NCBI RefSeq assembly: GCF_020091585.1
Contig: NZ_CP083582.1
Coordinates: 5,342,536 to 5,406,535, forward strand
Direction of reading: 5' to 3'
Source: Kovacikia minuta CCNUW1
GTDB lineage: Bacteria; Cyanobacteriota; Cyanobacteriia; Leptolyngbyales; Leptolyngbyaceae
DNA: 64,000 nt
Within the stretch, counting starts at the first letter, position 1; every line of letters starts with the position of its first letter. Of the stretch, positions 1 through 9,411 are shown piece by piece. The position numbers and the translations under genes were made by a program. Under the pieces are notes generated by a model. That model searched no databases. It was not told the DNA's origin and saw nothing but the letters and a program-made list of their open reading frames with translations.

Positions 1-349
1 GATGAGAGCTGTTTTAGTTTTTTGATTAGCATCAGGTCACTAGACGAAACAAAATAACCGGAATTGTTCCATTAATTGGACTTCAGGTGAAAGTGCTGAC
101 TCAACATCCAGAGTCTGAAATCCATCATCTAAACTCTAGTGAATTCACTTCAAGCTGAAGGATCTAAAACTTATCCTTCATTCAAGCTTCAGAATCGAGC
201 CAGCAGGGTTAATTAATACTTGAACCATCTAGACTGATTCAGGACTCATGACCCTGGGTCCTCTCGATTGGATCGGCTGATGCTGCCTGGACTTGTCTAT
301 CAGCCTGACTGATTCGCGGAGTCGCAAAGCGGTGAATGGTTTTTCGGAA
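1..349. other. Intergenic, no gene seen
   Basis: AT-rich stretch downstream of the minus-strand glycosyltransferase. It has no open frame with recognisable coding character, no RNA gene and no convincing strong hairpin that I can see. Confidence 0.5.
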
Positions 350-1324
350 TTATTTTGCTAAGGACGGATTTGTGATCGTTAAAGCCAATCGGCGCAGAAT
401 CCCCAGAGAACTCAACAAAGTGCTGTAACCGTTGGGACCAAACCATTGCATCAGGGAAATCGCCAAAGTCAGCCGCAAATAATCGCGGGTAGACCGTAGT
501 TCGGGATAGTAGCCGATCGCCCGTTCCCGAAATTGCCGTGCTGCCTTATAGTCCTTATCCCTACTTTGCAGTGCTTTCCACGCCAGGTTGAAATTTGCGT
601 AACCATAGCTCCGACTTCTCAGGTGAGACAATTCAGGGGGAACTGCCTGAAAGTTTTTCTCAATAATTCGGCTAAGAGACTGCTCAACCAGTTGGCAATT
701 TTTGGATTTGCTTGTCGGAATCATGCGGTAAAGCGCCAGGGGTTGCCGAATAACAGCAAAGGGATAATAGCGCGCAATACGAATCCACATGTCCCAATCT
801 TCAGCCGATCGCAAGCTTTGATCGAACAGTCCTGCTTGCTCGAAACAGTCTCGCCGAACCATCACAGAACAGCAGGCGATCGTATTCCGCTCCAGCAGTT
901 GTTCCCATACCGCGCCCTCCGAAAAAGAAGTTAATATCCCGCCTGTCGGCTTACTCTTCTCATTGATCATCGTGACCCAGGTGTGAACCAACCCAACTTC
1001 TGGGTTTTCAGCAAAACATTGAAGTTGTTTCTCAAGCTTGTTTGGCTGCCACAAATCATCCGCATCCAAGAACGCCAGGTATTTTCCTTGGGCATGGGTA
1101 ATGCCCGTATTTCGGGCTGCGGAAGCACCCTGATTAGGTTGAGCAATCAATTTAACGCGAGAATCCGCAATTTTCGATGCCCATTCTTGAACATGATCTG
1201 AACTCCCATCATCAATAATGAGAACCTCAAAATCAGCATGGGTCTGTCCCAACACACTGTTTAATGTTTCGGGCAGATAGGTCATCGAGTTATAAGCAGG
1301 GATGATGACAGAGATTAGCGCCAT
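350..1324 (-). CDS. Family 2 glycosyltransferase
   Basis: A 324-aa GT-A fold glycosyltransferase that would transfer a sugar from a nucleotide-sugar donor during surface polysaccharide or glycolipid assembly at the cytoplasmic face. The N-terminus SVIIPAYN is the first beta strand of the GT2 fold; DDGSSD at residues 38-43 contacts the nucleotide and DADD at 87-90 is the metal-binding DXD-type motif. QGASAARNTG near 65-75 is also typical. The C-terminal 100 residues are hydrophobic in part but show no clear multi-pass membrane domain. It is a single gene with no co-directional neighbour in view, so the acceptor cannot be inferred. Confidence 0.9.
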   Translation of the reverse strand: MALISVIIPAYNSMTYLPETLNSVLGQTHADFEVLIIDDGSSDHVQEWASKIADSRVKLIAQPNQGASAARNTGITHAQGKYLAFLDADDLWQPNKLEKQLQCFAENPEVGLVHTWVTMINEKSKPTGGILTSFSEGAVWEQLLERNTIACCSVMVRRDCFEQAGLFDQSLRSAEDWDMWIRIARYYPFAVIRQPLALYRMIPTSKSKNCQLVEQSLSRIIEKNFQAVPPELSHLRSRSYGYANFNLAWKALQSRDKDYKAARQFRERAIGYYPELRSTRDYLRLTLAISLMQWFGPNGYSTLLSSLGILRRLALTITNPSLAK

Positions 1325-1779
1325 TTGAGTTAAGGGGAATGATTGTTAAGAGTCTAATGGTTTTCCCGGCTGTCGGAAGCACGACATTCAGTAATTTTAC
1401 AGAGATCGGAAATAGTGTTAACTTTCTGTGAAGACACTATGAACGTCCCATATTGTTAAACAAATAACAGCTAGTTCTTTCAAGTTTTGTAGTGACGCCG
1501 TTACAAATTATTTATCGCCCTTTGACTTTCTAGATTATGCGAAGCTTACCCTTTAAATTCCACATCAATGGGTAAGTCATCGCAGCTCCTTTCGTTACTA
1601 ATCCAAAAGTAGTACTTCTTTAGTTAGACAACAAAATATCACAGCAGAGGTACAATCTCTCCTTGGAAAATTTTTTTCGATCGAAGGGTAAAATCCCTCC
1701 AGGATGCTGCTTCTGGTCTCCTGCTTAATTTCTAATTCCCCTCTTTTCTACTGGTTTCCTGCTCTATTATTTGTTAGAG

Positions 1780-1799
1780 AGGGTACTTTAAAGTACCCT
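1780..1799. repeat. 20-bp perfect palindrome
   Basis: AGGGTACTTT is followed at once by its own reverse complement, giving a gapless 20-bp palindrome. With no loop it is more likely an operator-like or replication-arrest site, or a repeat core, than a terminator. Function unknown. Confidence 0.6.
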
Positions 1800-2005
1800 T
1801 CGGTACCGTACAATCACGATCTGGTTTGTAACCAATTTAACCATCTGATATTCAAAATCATCTCTTTAAGAATAGTAAAAGTATGAATGTGAAAGCAGAT
1901 GTACTTACGTATCAGCTTAAAGCAGGTTTTTCCTTTTCTGTATTTATTCCTTTTTGTTCTAAATTTAGTTGGGATCTCGAATTAAATATGTCGGCAATTC
2001 CAGGC

Positions 2006-2076
2006 GTAAGGGCTTGGCATGCGGCAAATATACTTGCGCCTAGGGTAAAGGTTTTTGCCCGCATGCCAAGCCCCTA
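2006..2076. repeat. Long imperfect inverted repeat
   Basis: GTAAGGGCTTGGCATGCGG (from 2006) is answered by its near-exact reverse complement ending at 2076 (CCGCATGCCAAGCCCCTAC). Arms are about 23-25 bp with one unpaired base and a loop of roughly 23 nt. It could fold as a stable stem in RNA. It resembles a small hairpin repeat and lies 90 bp upstream of tRNA-Val. Confidence 0.65.
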
Positions 2077-2164
2077 CAAGTTACCGACTTTATTTTGTTT
2101 TTGCTCCTTAGTTATTGCTTGAGTATCTTAAAGCCTGTCTACATGTGCTATACTTCTATACTGC

Positions 2165-2238
2165 GGACGCATAGCTCAGTTGGTTAGAGCACCACGTTGA
2201 CATCGTGGGGGTCACTGGTTCGAGTCCAGTTGTGTCCA
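2165..2238 (+). tRNA. trnV: tRNA-Val (GAC anticodon)
   Basis: A 74-nt cloverleaf. The acceptor arm GGACGCA pairs with TGTGTCC, the D-loop contains AGCTCAGTTGGTTAGAGC, the anticodon stem-loop is CCACG-TTGACAT-CGTGG giving anticodon GAC (Val), and the T-arm carries GGTTCGAGTCC. The discriminator base is A and CCA is not encoded. A run of T follows directly, and the menE coding frame begins 15 bases later. Confidence 0.96.
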
Positions 2239-2253
2239 TTTTTTCTTAGTCCT

Positions 2254-3783
2254 GTGATTTTTTCCTATTTAGAAGCTCGGCTTGGAGAGGACTGGCTAAT
2301 TGGTTACGACAGTCAGGAATTTTTTGCGCTTGCCCACCAGGTTTCACAAAGGTTGAAGCCATCCACTGCAACCCCTCCAACAATTCTTCTGGCAGAACGA
2401 CACCCAGTTAAATTTCTGGCTTATTTCATGGGTGCCTGTTCCACCCCATGCACGATCGCCCTCGCTAATCCTGATTGGGGCACCACCGAATGGCACCAGG
2501 TGTTGGAATTAGTTCAACCCGACCTGATTTGGGGAGAGGGGGGAAAAACAGCAGAGGGGAGGAAAGCAGGAGCCAGGAGCCAGAAGCCAGAAGCTAGAAG
2601 CCAGAAGCTGCTCAAAATTCAAAACTCCAACCTCAAAATTCAAAATTCAAAATTCAAAATTCAAAACTCCTTTTCCTCCCCCCTGATCCTTATCCCCACT
2701 GGCGGAACCTCTGGGAAGATTCGCTTTGCTGCCCATACTTGGGAAACTCTGATGGCGTCGGTGCAGGGTTTTCAGCACTATTTTGGGGTGCATCAGATCC
2801 ACTCCTTTTGCGTGTTGCCGCCCTACCATGTCAGCGGTTTAATGCAATTTCTGCGTTCTTTCACCTCGGGTGGCAAATTGATCCTTCAGCCCTTCAAGTC
2901 GATCGAAGGTGGAGATTTTGGCACAGTTGATCCAAAGGATTTCTTTCTTTCACTCGTTCCAACCCAGCTCCAACGGCTCCTCTCTCCTGAGAAGAACTTC
3001 CCCCAGTCTCCATCTCCGGTAACCTGGCTCTCCCAATTCAAGACAGTCCTCCTTGGGGGTGCCCCTGCCTGGCCTGGGTTGTTGGAAATGGCGAGGCAGC
3101 ATCAGATTCGTCTAGCCCCCACCTATGGCATGACCGAAACGGCTTCCCAAATTGTGACGTTGAAACCGGAGGATTTTCTGAGGGGAATCAATAGCTGTGG
3201 TCAGGTTTTGCCCCATGCTCAGGTGACAATTTGTGATCCAGAGGGCAATAGACTGGGTTCAAACCAAACTGGCAGGATCACAATTCAGGCGAAATCTCTG
3301 TGTCTGGGTTACTGCCTGGCTGGGGATGGTTCAGACAATGCAAATTTGAAAGAATCCCTTTCAAATTCAATAAATATTCAGTTTCAGAAAGGAATTTTCC
3401 AACCAGATGACCTTGGTTTTTTTGATAGCCAGGGCTACTTACATATCATTGGACGATCGAGCGACAAAATTATTACGGGTGGGGAAAACGTATTTCCAGC
3501 AGAAGTTGAGGCTGCAATTCGGATGACCGGATTGATCCGGGATGTTTGTGTGATGGGTGTGAGCGATCGCCATTGGGGAGAAGCGGTTTGCGCTCTCTAT
3601 ATTCCCATCAATCCAACGGTTTCTTCTATAAAAATACAAGCCGCCCTTATTGACAAACTCAGTAAATTCAAATGTCCAAAGCATTGGATTGTGGTTGAAT
3701 CTCTACCCCGAAATCTTCAGGGGAAGATCGATCGACGGCAGGCAAAAAGAATGATTGAATTGAAAATTAGGGCTGAGAATTAG
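2254..3783 (+). CDS. menE: o-Succinylbenzoate-CoA ligase
   Basis: An acyl-adenylate-forming enzyme that activates o-succinylbenzoate to its CoA thioester in phylloquinone (vitamin K1) synthesis. Family motifs are clear: the ATP loop PTGGTSGK, YGMTETASQ, the hinge/A8 region GGENVFPAEVEA and the C-terminal lysine in LPRNLQGKIDR. The open frame reaches back into tRNA-Val, so the true start must lie after 2238; the in-frame GTG at 2254 gives 509 aa. Around residues 104-140 the protein holds a low-complexity stretch encoded by short tandem repeats that normally sit between genes, making it longer than usual. The convergent gene downstream is the DHNA-CoA thioesterase of the same pathway. Confidence 0.9.
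   Translation: MIFSYLEARLGEDWLIGYDSQEFFALAHQVSQRLKPSTATPPTILLAERHPVKFLAYFMGACSTPCTIALANPDWGTTEWHQVLELVQPDLIWGEGGKTAEGRKAGARSQKPEARSQKLLKIQNSNLKIQNSKFKIQNSFSSPLILIPTGGTSGKIRFAAHTWETLMASVQGFQHYFGVHQIHSFCVLPPYHVSGLMQFLRSFTSGGKLILQPFKSIEGGDFGTVDPKDFFLSLVPTQLQRLLSPEKNFPQSPSPVTWLSQFKTVLLGGAPAWPGLLEMARQHQIRLAPTYGMTETASQIVTLKPEDFLRGINSCGQVLPHAQVTICDPEGNRLGSNQTGRITIQAKSLCLGYCLAGDGSDNANLKESLSNSINIQFQKGIFQPDDLGFFDSQGYLHIIGRSSDKIITGGENVFPAEVEAAIRMTGLIRDVCVMGVSDRHWGEAVCALYIPINPTVSSIKIQAALIDKLSKFKCPKHWIVVESLPRNLQGKIDRRQAKRMIELKIRAEN
2566..2668. repeat. Heptameric tandem repeats inside menE
   Basis: A run of AGCCAGA-type heptamers is followed by AAAATTC-type heptamers, the two classes of short tandem repeats also seen between genes in this window. 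Here they are in frame within menE and encode a KPEARSQK / KIQNSN-like linker. The frame is kept, so the gene probably survives with an added surface loop ahead of the ATP-binding loop. Confidence 0.85.
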
Positions 3784-3925
3784 GAGTTACGCAAGCCACA
3801 AGGGATTGACCAAGCACCAGACACCGTGATCAATCCAGATAGGATCACTGCCCAGATAGGATCACTGCGATCAAAACTCGAAGATCCTGCGCGCTGTTCA
3901 TTTTGACACCTTTAATTCCTAATGC

Positions 3926-4345
3926 TCAATGCTTAATTTGAAATTGTTGTAGCCATCGGGCAATTTCTGATGGTACATTTTCTCGGGTTCGGGTGGTGGA
4001 ATTAATGCAAACATGGCGGGTCTTAGCCCTATTGGTTGGCTTATTTAATTGATTGATCAGGAAAATTTCATAGTTAATTTCAAATTCACTGTCCTTCAAG
4101 GAGTTGGGGGTCAGGAGAACACTGAGTCGATCGCCACAAAACAAGGGACGAAAAAAATCGGCACTGGTATGGGCGATCGGAATGACCGTTTCGGTTCCGC
4201 TGAAAAACCCACGCAAATCTATCCCTACTTCCACTAGAGAGGCTTCATAAGCCTCATGGCAAATTGCCAGAATAGTTGCGAAGTAAACAACCCCAGCAGC
4301 ATCCGTATCCTGGAATCGGACTGTGCGGTGATAGGTGAAAGGCAT
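3926..4345 (-). CDS. 1,4-Dihydroxy-2-naphthoyl-CoA hydrolase
   Basis: A 139-aa single hotdog-fold thioesterase of the cyanobacterial DHNA-CoA hydrolase (4HBT) family, releasing 1,4-dihydroxy-2-naphthoate from its CoA ester in phylloquinone synthesis. The motif RFQDTDAAGVVYFATI near the N-terminus holds the catalytic Asp and the substrate loop, followed by CHEAYEASL of the central helix. The frame is open up to 4498, but the family start MPFTYHRTVRFQDTD at 4345 matches expected length. It faces menE, two steps away in the pathway. The first bases of the upstream open frame overlap the promoter of the divergent DUF3386 gene. Confidence 0.88.
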   Translation of the reverse strand: MPFTYHRTVRFQDTDAAGVVYFATILAICHEAYEASLVEVGIDLRGFFSGTETVIPIAHTSADFFRPLFCGDRLSVLLTPNSLKDSEFEINYEIFLINQLNKPTNRAKTRHVCINSTTRTRENVPSEIARWLQQFQIKH

Positions 4346-4486
4346 AGGCGAGAAGGAAGGGAGAATGGGACAGGTGGAAATGAAGCCGGTGAAGAAGATA
4401 GGCAAAACCATCTCCCTCTGAATATAAGCCTGCGATCTCACCCAAAACTCTCTACACTGGAGTGGAAGAGAAGTAAGGAGCGTTTC

Positions 4487-5140
4487 ATGACAGAGCAACT
4501 GTCCGCCCGTAATCTGTTTCGGGCTGCCTACGAAAATCGCTACACCTGGGACAAAAATTTTCCGGGGTATACCGCTGATGTCCAGCTACGGCAGGGCGAC
4601 CAGGTTTATACGGGCAAGATCCAGATTAATTCTGATTTGAGCTTTGATGTTACAGATGTGGCTGATGAAGCGGCAAAAAAAGCAATTCACAGCCAGGTGT
4701 GGGAAATAGCCGTTCACCGAGTTCGTAGACCGTTTGAAGAAACCCACGGCAAGAATACCTTTGAGTTGGGCGAAACCGACCCGACGGGCGCGGTTGAAAT
4801 TTTAGTTGGGGGTAAAGCGGAGGGCGATCGCTACAAGGTGCGCAACAATGAAGTGTGCCTGGTTCATCGGTTTATTCATGGCGTTTTCGTAACCATCAAT
4901 ACCTTTAGTACGATCGACACCGGGGAAGGTTACCTTTCGCACCGCTATGACTCCATCTACCACGATGCCAAGACGGGTGAACAGAAAGGTGGGATTCAGG
5001 ACTTTGAAGATACCTATGAGAAAATTGGTCACTACTGGATCATGACCCGCCGTGACATTCATTCTGAGGAGGATGGTCAGCCAGCAACAACTGAGTTTGC
5101 TTTTTCAAATGTAAAACTCCTGCAACCTGTTGCCGTCTAG
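4487..5140 (+). CDS. DUF3386 family protein
   Basis: A 217-aa protein of the cyanobacterial DUF3386 family, function unknown. Start chosen at MTEQLSARNLFRAAYENRYTW because this is the family N-terminus and GGAG lies 7 bases before the ATG; the longer open frame from 4256 overlaps the divergent thioesterase gene. The sequence is soluble, beta-rich and acidic, without signal peptide or membrane segment. It is divergently transcribed from the DHNA-CoA thioesterase, sharing a 140-bp intergenic region. Confidence 0.85.
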   Translation: MTEQLSARNLFRAAYENRYTWDKNFPGYTADVQLRQGDQVYTGKIQINSDLSFDVTDVADEAAKKAIHSQVWEIAVHRVRRPFEETHGKNTFELGETDPTGAVEILVGGKAEGDRYKVRNNEVCLVHRFIHGVFVTINTFSTIDTGEGYLSHRYDSIYHDAKTGEQKGGIQDFEDTYEKIGHYWIMTRRDIHSEEDGQPATTEFAFSNVKLLQPVAV

Positions 5141-5432
5141 AATTAAGCGTTTTAAGCTTGTGATGCTCAAAACTTAAGCATTTTGCCTGAGATCCTAAGA
5201 GTCTAAGCCACAATGCAAATCACAATGCTTGATTCCTGGCTAAACCTCCGAGGTTTGCATCAATCATCAGCAGGGTATAGCGACCCTACCTAACGCTTCT
5301 GAAGGTCAGATTCTACGCCAGGGGACAGGACCAGGGGGGACAATTTTGAGGGCAAACCTAATTCTCAATTCTTAACTCTCCCCTTCCCGCTAGGATCATG
5401 ACAGAGACTGATTAGCAGAAAAAAGGTGAACT

Positions 5433-5675
5433 ATGACTGAAACTTTGCCCCTGACAACAGATAACGTCGAAACCGTATTGGATGAAATGCGTCCCTATCT
5501 ACTGGCAGACGGTGGCAACGTCGAGTTAGTAGAGATTGAGGGTCCCATTGTGAAGCTTCGGCTTCAGGGAGCTTGCGGCTCCTGTCCCAGTTCCGCTATG
5601 ACCCTGAGGATGGGCATTGAGCGTCGCCTGCGGGAATTCATTCCTGAAATTGCCGAAGTCGAACAAGTGCTGTAA
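5433..5675 (+). CDS. nfu: NifU-like Fe-S scaffold (Nfu)
   Basis: An 80-aa stand-alone NifU C-terminal domain that carries a transient [4Fe-4S] cluster for delivery to apoproteins such as photosystem I. The CxxC cluster-binding motif is in [18 protein letters not shown] and the preceding [12 protein letters not shown] strand is standard. Length matches the cyanobacterial Nfu proteins. An AAAAAGGTGAACT ribosome site precedes the ATG. Confidence 0.93.
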   Translation: MTETLPLTTDNVETVLDEMRPYLLADGGNVELVEIEGPIVKLRLQGACGSCPSSAMTLRMGIERRLREFIPEIAEVEQVL

Positions 5676-5763
5676 GAGTTTTCGGGGCGGGGGGGTAGGG
5701 GCTAGAGTTCAGACCTGATAGTCTGGTTCTAGTTCCGAGATCCTAGCCCCTAGCTCCTTACCT

Positions 5764-8013
5764 ATGACCTATCCCCTCCATGTCGCCGTCATCTGGCACC
5801 AGCATCAACCTCTTTATAAAAGCCGCATTGTTCAGAGTAGTGTCTCAGATGGGCAATATCGCTTGCCCTGGGTCAGGCTGCACGGCATTAAGGACTATCT
5901 TGACCTGGTGTTGATATTGGCGAACTATCCCAAGCTGCATCAGACCGTTAACCTGGTACCATCGCTGATTCTGCAAATTGAGGATTACGTTGCTGGAACT
6001 GCGATCGACCCCTACCTGGGACTGGCACTTCGACCGACCGAAACCCTGAGCCAGGAACAGAAAGAATTTATCATTGAGCATTTTTTTGATGGCAACCACC
6101 ATACGCTGATCGATCCCCACCCCCGCTACGCAGAACTGTATGGGTATCGGCAGGATAAGGGCAGAGAGTGGTGCCTGGAAAATTGGGATCTGCAAGATTA
6201 CAGCGACCTTTTAGCCTGGCATAACCTTTCCTGGTTCGATCCTTTGTTTTGGGACGATCCAGACATTGCCCATTGGTTGAGGCAGGATCGAGGATTTAGT
6301 TTGGGCGATCGGCAAAGAATTTACTCCAAACAACGAGAGATTCTGGCGCGGATCATTCCTCAGCATCGGCAAATGCAACAGGAGGGGCAACTTGAAGTGA
6401 TTACCTCCCCCTATACCCATCCCATTCTGCCCCTGCTAGCAGATACGGACTCCGGTCGGGTCGCCGTTCCCGACATGACCCTGCCCCACCGCCAGTTTCA
6501 GTGGGCAGAAGACATTCCCCGCCATCTGCGCAAAGCCTGGGAGATGTATCAGGAGCGCTTTGGGCAAACCCCACGAGGCTTGTGGCCCTCGGAACAGTCC
6601 GTCAGTCCGGCAATTCTGCCCTACATTACAGAGCAGGGATTTCGCTGGATCTGTTCCGATGAGGCGGTGTTGGGGTGGACACTGAAACACTTCTTCCACC
6701 GCGATGCTTCCGGCAACGTCCAGGAGCCAGAATTGCTCTACCGCCCCTACCGATTAGAAACTCCCCACGGGGATCTAGCGATCGTCTTTCGGGATCACCG
6801 CCTGTCCGATTTGATTGGCTTTACCTATGGAGCAATGGAACCAAAGCGGGCAGCAACTGACCTGGTGGGACATTTGGAAGCGATCGCCCGTTCCCTCAAG
6901 TCCCATCAGGCGGATGGCAGTACAGGGCTACAAGAACCCTGGTTGGTGACGATTGCCCTGGATGGCGAAAATTGTTGGGAATATTACCCAGAGGATGGAA
7001 AACCGTTTCTGGAAGCGCTCTATCGCATCCTCAGCGACCATAAGGACATCAAACTGGTTACCGTTTCCGAATTTACTGACCAATACCCTCCCACTGCAAC
7101 CATTCCCGCTGCCCAACTGCATAGCGGTTCCTGGGTAGATGGCAGTTTTACCACCTGGATTGGTGATCCGGCAAAAAACCGCGCCTGGGATCTACTAACG
7201 GAAGCACGACAGGTATTAGCAAACCATCCAGAAGCGACCGAGGAAAACAATCCGGAGGTCTGGGAAGCCCTTTATGCCGCAGAAGGCTCGGACTGGTTCT
7301 GGTGGTTTGGGGAAGGGCATTCGTCTAACCAGGACGCGATTTTTGACCAACTGTTTCGGGAGCATCTGGCTGCTATCTACCAGGCATTAAACGAACCTGT
7401 TCCACTGGAGGTGCGTCGTCCGCTTGAAAGCCATACAGCCCGGGGTGATCATGCTCCCCAGAGCTTTATCCATCCTTATATTGATGGACGGGGAGATGAG
7501 CAGGACTGGGATAAGGCAGGACGCATTGAAATTGGGGGTTCCAGAGGCACCATGCATCGCAGCAGCCCGATTCAACGACTCTGGTACGGGGTAGACCACC
7601 TCAATTTTTACCTGCGGCTGGACTTCCGCGCCGGTATCAAGTTGGGGTCGGATATCGCACCCGAGTTAAATCTGTTATGGTTCTACCCCAATCAGACGAT
7701 GCACAACAGTCCCGTGCCCCTGGTGGAATTACCCGATGAAGCACCGCTGAACTATTTGTTTCATCACCATTTGGGAATTAATCTACTGACCGGGACGCTC
7801 TGGTTTCAGGAAGCGGGGGAATCCTTTAGCTGGCATTCCCGTGCCAGCCGTGCCCAGGTTGGACTGGAGACCTGCCTGGAATTGGCAGTTCCCTGGGCAG
7901 ATCTACAAATTGAGCCTGACTGGTCCTTAGAGTTGGTTCTAGTCTTATCTGATGGAGGACGTTACCGCAGCTATCTACCTGAAAATGCCCTGATTCCGGT
8001 GGGAATCCCTTAA
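5764..8013 (+). CDS. Glycoside hydrolase family 57 protein
   Basis: A 749-aa GH57 enzyme, the family of retaining alpha-amylases, 4-alpha-glucanotransferases and branching enzymes acting on glycogen or starch-like glucans in the cytoplasm. The N-terminus VAVIWHQHQPLYK is the first conserved GH57 region, GLWPSEQSVSP and WICSDEAVLG are central conserved regions, and FRDHRLSDLIGF carries the expected acid residue. LDGENCWEYYPEDG follows. The last 200 residues form an additional beta-rich domain (LNFYLRLDFRAG). Substrate specificity cannot be told from sequence alone. Confidence 0.88.
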   Translation: MTYPLHVAVIWHQHQPLYKSRIVQSSVSDGQYRLPWVRLHGIKDYLDLVLILANYPKLHQTVNLVPSLILQIEDYVAGTAIDPYLGLALRPTETLSQEQKEFIIEHFFDGNHHTLIDPHPRYAELYGYRQDKGREWCLENWDLQDYSDLLAWHNLSWFDPLFWDDPDIAHWLRQDRGFSLGDRQRIYSKQREILARIIPQHRQMQQEGQLEVITSPYTHPILPLLADTDSGRVAVPDMTLPHRQFQWAEDIPRHLRKAWEMYQERFGQTPRGLWPSEQSVSPAILPYITEQGFRWICSDEAVLGWTLKHFFHRDASGNVQEPELLYRPYRLETPHGDLAIVFRDHRLSDLIGFTYGAMEPKRAATDLVGHLEAIARSLKSHQADGSTGLQEPWLVTIALDGENCWEYYPEDGKPFLEALYRILSDHKDIKLVTVSEFTDQYPPTATIPAAQLHSGSWVDGSFTTWIGDPAKNRAWDLLTEARQVLANHPEATEENNPEVWEALYAAEGSDWFWWFGEGHSSNQDAIFDQLFREHLAAIYQALNEPVPLEVRRPLESHTARGDHAPQSFIHPYIDGRGDEQDWDKAGRIEIGGSRGTMHRSSPIQRLWYGVDHLNFYLRLDFRAGIKLGSDIAPELNLLWFYPNQTMHNSPVPLVELPDEAPLNYLFHHHLGINLLTGTLWFQEAGESFSWHSRASRAQVGLETCLELAVPWADLQIEPDWSLELVLVLSDGGRYRSYLPENALIPVGIP

Positions 8014-8018
8014 GCAAC

Positions 8019-8333
8019 TTACATCCAGAGTGCTTTGATCCCCATCACAGGTTGAACTGGAACTGAAACAGGTTCTGCGACCAGGGACTCTTCCTCCGTT
8101 GGCGACAAATTGGCAGCCAGAGCTTCCTGGGCTGCCAGCGTTCTACGTTGCCAAATAATAATTTCTTCCAAGTTTTCCCAGGCAGGAGAAAAAGGTGGGA
8201 TTGCCAGGGAACAAGCCTTCCACGCGCTGTGAACAGATACATTAAGCTGATCACAACGACCTCCCCGTCGTCCTTCCGGTACATAGTACCGACAATTGCG
8301 ACAGGCGGATATGGAAGAATTAGAGGGTTTCAT
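8019..8333 (-). CDS. Conserved cysteine-containing cyanobacterial protein
   Basis: A 104-aa protein. The core ACRNCRYYVPEGRRGG-x-C ... WKACSLAIPPFSPAWE recalls a conserved cyanobacterial protein with four cysteines that could bind a metal or cluster; its function is not known to me. I start at MKPSNSSISACRNC (8333) since the upstream part of the frame to 8453 lacks family character. A glutamate/leucine-rich tail follows. It ends only 5 bases from the stop of the convergent GH57 gene. Confidence 0.75.
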   Translation of the reverse strand: MKPSNSSISACRNCRYYVPEGRRGGRCDQLNVSVHSAWKACSLAIPPFSPAWENLEEIIIWQRRTLAAQEALAANLSPTEEESLVAEPVSVPVQPVMGIKALWM

Positions 8334-8646
8334 AAATAGGAATGTTTGAAAACATGATGCTGGACTCCATTCTGAGTTACTGAAATTGCCTGTCAACAAC
8401 CCTAAAAACCCTGTAGTGATGTTCCCAACCGTGTTTGCGGGATCGCCCTCCAAAACAGGAGTTTAGATTGTCTTCACTTTTATGATAAAAAGAGCAATAT
8501 TTGTTGCAGTGACTCTTTGGGATCGCTTCATAACGGGTTAGCTTTTTCCAAAAAAAAGGAAGGGATCAAGCAAAACCCTAAGCCATCCAATTAACTCAGT
8601 ATTTCGCTAATCCCTGAAAAAAGGCTGATAATCTACTAAAAATTTC

Positions 8647-9207
8647 CTACCAGCGCTTAGCCACACAATGGGCACAAACTTGCCACCGATTTAATTCTCC
8701 TGGCGGAGTAGGGCAATGGCAGTGAGGACAGAGGGGGAGATCTTGTGATCGCGATCGCACCCTCTGGGCCCAACTTTGGAAGGCTAATTTGGGATCGGAT
8801 GGCTCTAAGGTCTGCCGATGCTGGAAGCCATGCTGCCCCGACAATCGACTGGGATGGTTTTGCCAAAGTTCAGCTTGCTGTTCCAAGCTAGGGGACGTAA
8901 ACGGGGAAGCCGCATTTTGCCATTGAGCCGTAGAAAAGCGAATGTCTGTCAGGGATAGCAACAATTTGGCATTGAGCTTTTCCAGAATTCGTTGACGCTC
9001 AAAGACAAGATTCTGTGCCCAGGCAGAACTGGAGGTTGCAACCCGTAGCACACCCCGCTGAATTGAAAGCGGGCGGGTCTGAACTGCGACTACCGGACCC
9101 ACAACCTCAGTCCAGCATTGAAGTAGGCGTTGAAGCTGCTGGCGCTCTTGAGGTTGATAGGAGGTTTCCAGGGTGTCTAGAACGTGATGAAGGGATTTGA
9201 ACGTCAT
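8647..9207 (-). CDS. dciA: DciA-like (DUF721) replicative helicase loader
   Basis: A 186-aa DUF721 protein. DciA helps load the DnaB helicase in bacteria lacking DnaC or DnaI. The DUF721 domain occupies about residues 1-105 (LLQCWTEVVGPVVAVQTRPLSIQRGVLRVATSS broken here by prose for length) with the typical WAQNLVFERQRILEKLN helix. The C-terminus has CPHCHCPTPPGEL...CAHC, a likely zinc ribbon seen in cyanobacterial versions. No operon partner. Confidence 0.87.
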   Translation of the reverse strand: MTFKSLHHVLDTLETSYQPQERQQLQRLLQCWTEVVGPVVAVQTRPLSIQRGVLRVATSSSAWAQNLVFERQRILEKLNAKLLLSLTDIRFSTAQWQNAASPFTSPSLEQQAELWQNHPSRLSGQHGFQHRQTLEPSDPKLAFQSWAQRVRSRSQDLPLCPHCHCPTPPGELNRWQVCAHCVAKRW

Positions 9208-9411
9208 GAGGCTAATGACCCAACGAAACTTGTTTCAGATCGCGTAAAAAAGTGTATAACTTTGCTCGACTGCCTACCCAAATTGGCATCAATCAGTGAT
9301 ACTGGACGGCTATGGCATACTCCCCGGCAGAGTGTACTCTGTCTGAGGCCAGAATGAGCAACTTTTTTCTGACATGAAATTTTATAGAAAGTTTGTAGAA
9401 GGAGCTGTGTG

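Larger units (their letters stand above)
1325..2164. other. Long AT-rich intergenic region with palindromes
   Basis: About 840 bases between the glycosyltransferase promoter side and tRNA-Val. Short open frames on the plus strand (1704-1886, 1883-2122) look random in composition and have no recognisable motifs, so I do not call genes. Two strong inverted repeats are listed separately. A weak promoter-like stretch (TGTGCTATACTTCTATACT) lies just before the tRNA. Confidence 0.5.
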
